Shown: one piece after another, positions 31,006 through 31,197 of the stretch | How the letters are laid out: each line of letters opens with the position of its first letter | Numbering within the stretch: the first letter of the stretch is position 1 | NCBI GenBank assembly: GCA_900553515.1 | Contig: USDN01000030.1 | Coordinates: 1-31,197, forward strand | Length of the DNA stretch: 31,197 nucleotides | Source: an uncultured Blautia sp. | Lineage (GTDB): Bacteria > Bacillota > Clostridia > Lachnospirales > Lachnospiraceae | Direction of reading: 5' to 3' | Translations under genes and position numbers: made by a program | Notes under the pieces: model-generated | Seen by the model: the letters and a program-made list of their open reading frames with translations, nothing else | Database searches by the model: none | What the model was told of the DNA's origin: nothing

Positions 31006-31197
31006 AAGAGAACAGGCAAAACAAATTATTGATAGGCTTCCAGAATATAAAATTCGTAACATATTACTGTTTCTAAAAGGTGTAGCCTTTGATGATGATA
31101 TAGAGGATGATTTATACTGTGAGAAATTATACCAGGATTATCTTAACTCATTGTGCTACTTAAAATACGACTGCTTATCGACTCAAAATTGCCCAGA
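30998..31197 (+). CDS. partial small acidic protein, partner of the ribbon-helix-helix gene
   Basis: The frame is open from ATG 30998 to the window edge (66 residues and part of the next codon). It reads SEREQAKQIIDRLPEYKIRN, then ILLFLKGVAFDDDIEDDLYC, then EKLYQDYLN. This is like a family of about 75-residue proteins that follow ribbon-helix-helix genes on clostridial mobile elements. After YLN the sequence becomes SLCYLKYDCLSTQNCP, Cys-rich and unlike the acidic tail I would expect. The end is outside the window. The function is unknown; a toxin-antitoxin role is only one possibility. Confidence 0.55.
   Translation, partial: MSEREQAKQIIDRLPEYKIRNILLFLKGVAFDDDIEDDLYCEKLYQDYLNSLCYLKYDCLSTQNCP

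Noticed and set aside
1..31197. CRISPR arrays
   Set aside because: No regularly spaced direct repeats were seen on either strand.

Overview
The window looks like chromosome from an anaerobic gut-type Firmicute of the Lachnospiraceae (Blautia-like). This rests on moderate GC content, strong AGGAGG ribosome sites with frequent TTG/GTG starts, a Leu T-box, a MetF/MetV/RnfC2 methylene-tetrahydrofolate reductase of the type described for Acetobacterium woodii, and a SipW/TasA-type secretion operon. The genus is inference; no 16S rRNA or marker gene is present.

Layout. 1-2700: a hairpin at the left edge, a DUF3784 membrane protein, a MATE exporter and a TRIC-type channel. 2700-6460: a one-carbon operon, rnfC2-metV-metF, in which the RnfC subunit carries its own MetV-like N-terminal domain; it ends in a strong terminator. 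6500-11040: M18 aminopeptidase, Cof-type HAD phosphatase, M20 amidohydrolase, and a tyrosine phosphatase with an extra N-terminal domain. 11050-15650: branched-chain amino acid genes ilvN-ilvC, a divergent LysR regulator, then leuC-leuD. 15650-22340: an accessory surface operon with an operator-like palindrome over its promoter, a hairpin-rich leader of about 400 nt, a SipW-type signal peptidase, three TasA/camelysin-like proteins (the last membrane-anchored), and a 1073-residue thioester/SpaA-repeat adhesin. 22345-24750: tRNA-Pro(GGG) on the minus strand, then a Leu T-box controlling leuA. 24800-30430: a three-subunit molybdenum hydroxylase (FAD, 2Fe-2S and Mo subunits) followed without a gap by two polytopic membrane proteins resembling a split GT-C-type enzyme (DUF6077). 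30430-31197: mobile-element debris, namely a broken ArdC-like antirestriction gene, a ribbon-helix-helix protein with paired inverted operator sites, and a partial partner gene running off the window.

How the genes work together. ilvN, ilvC, leuC, leuD and leuA serve valine/leucine synthesis, but ilvB, ilvD and leuB are absent, so the pathway is split across the genome. The surface operon sits between leuD and leuA and is the strongest candidate for a poorly described system: a sortase-independent fibre or adhesin assembly in which SipW would process TasA-like subunits that display a covalent (thioester) adhesin. The rnfC2-metV-metF operon links an NADH-oxidising RnfC-like flavoprotein to methyl-THF formation.
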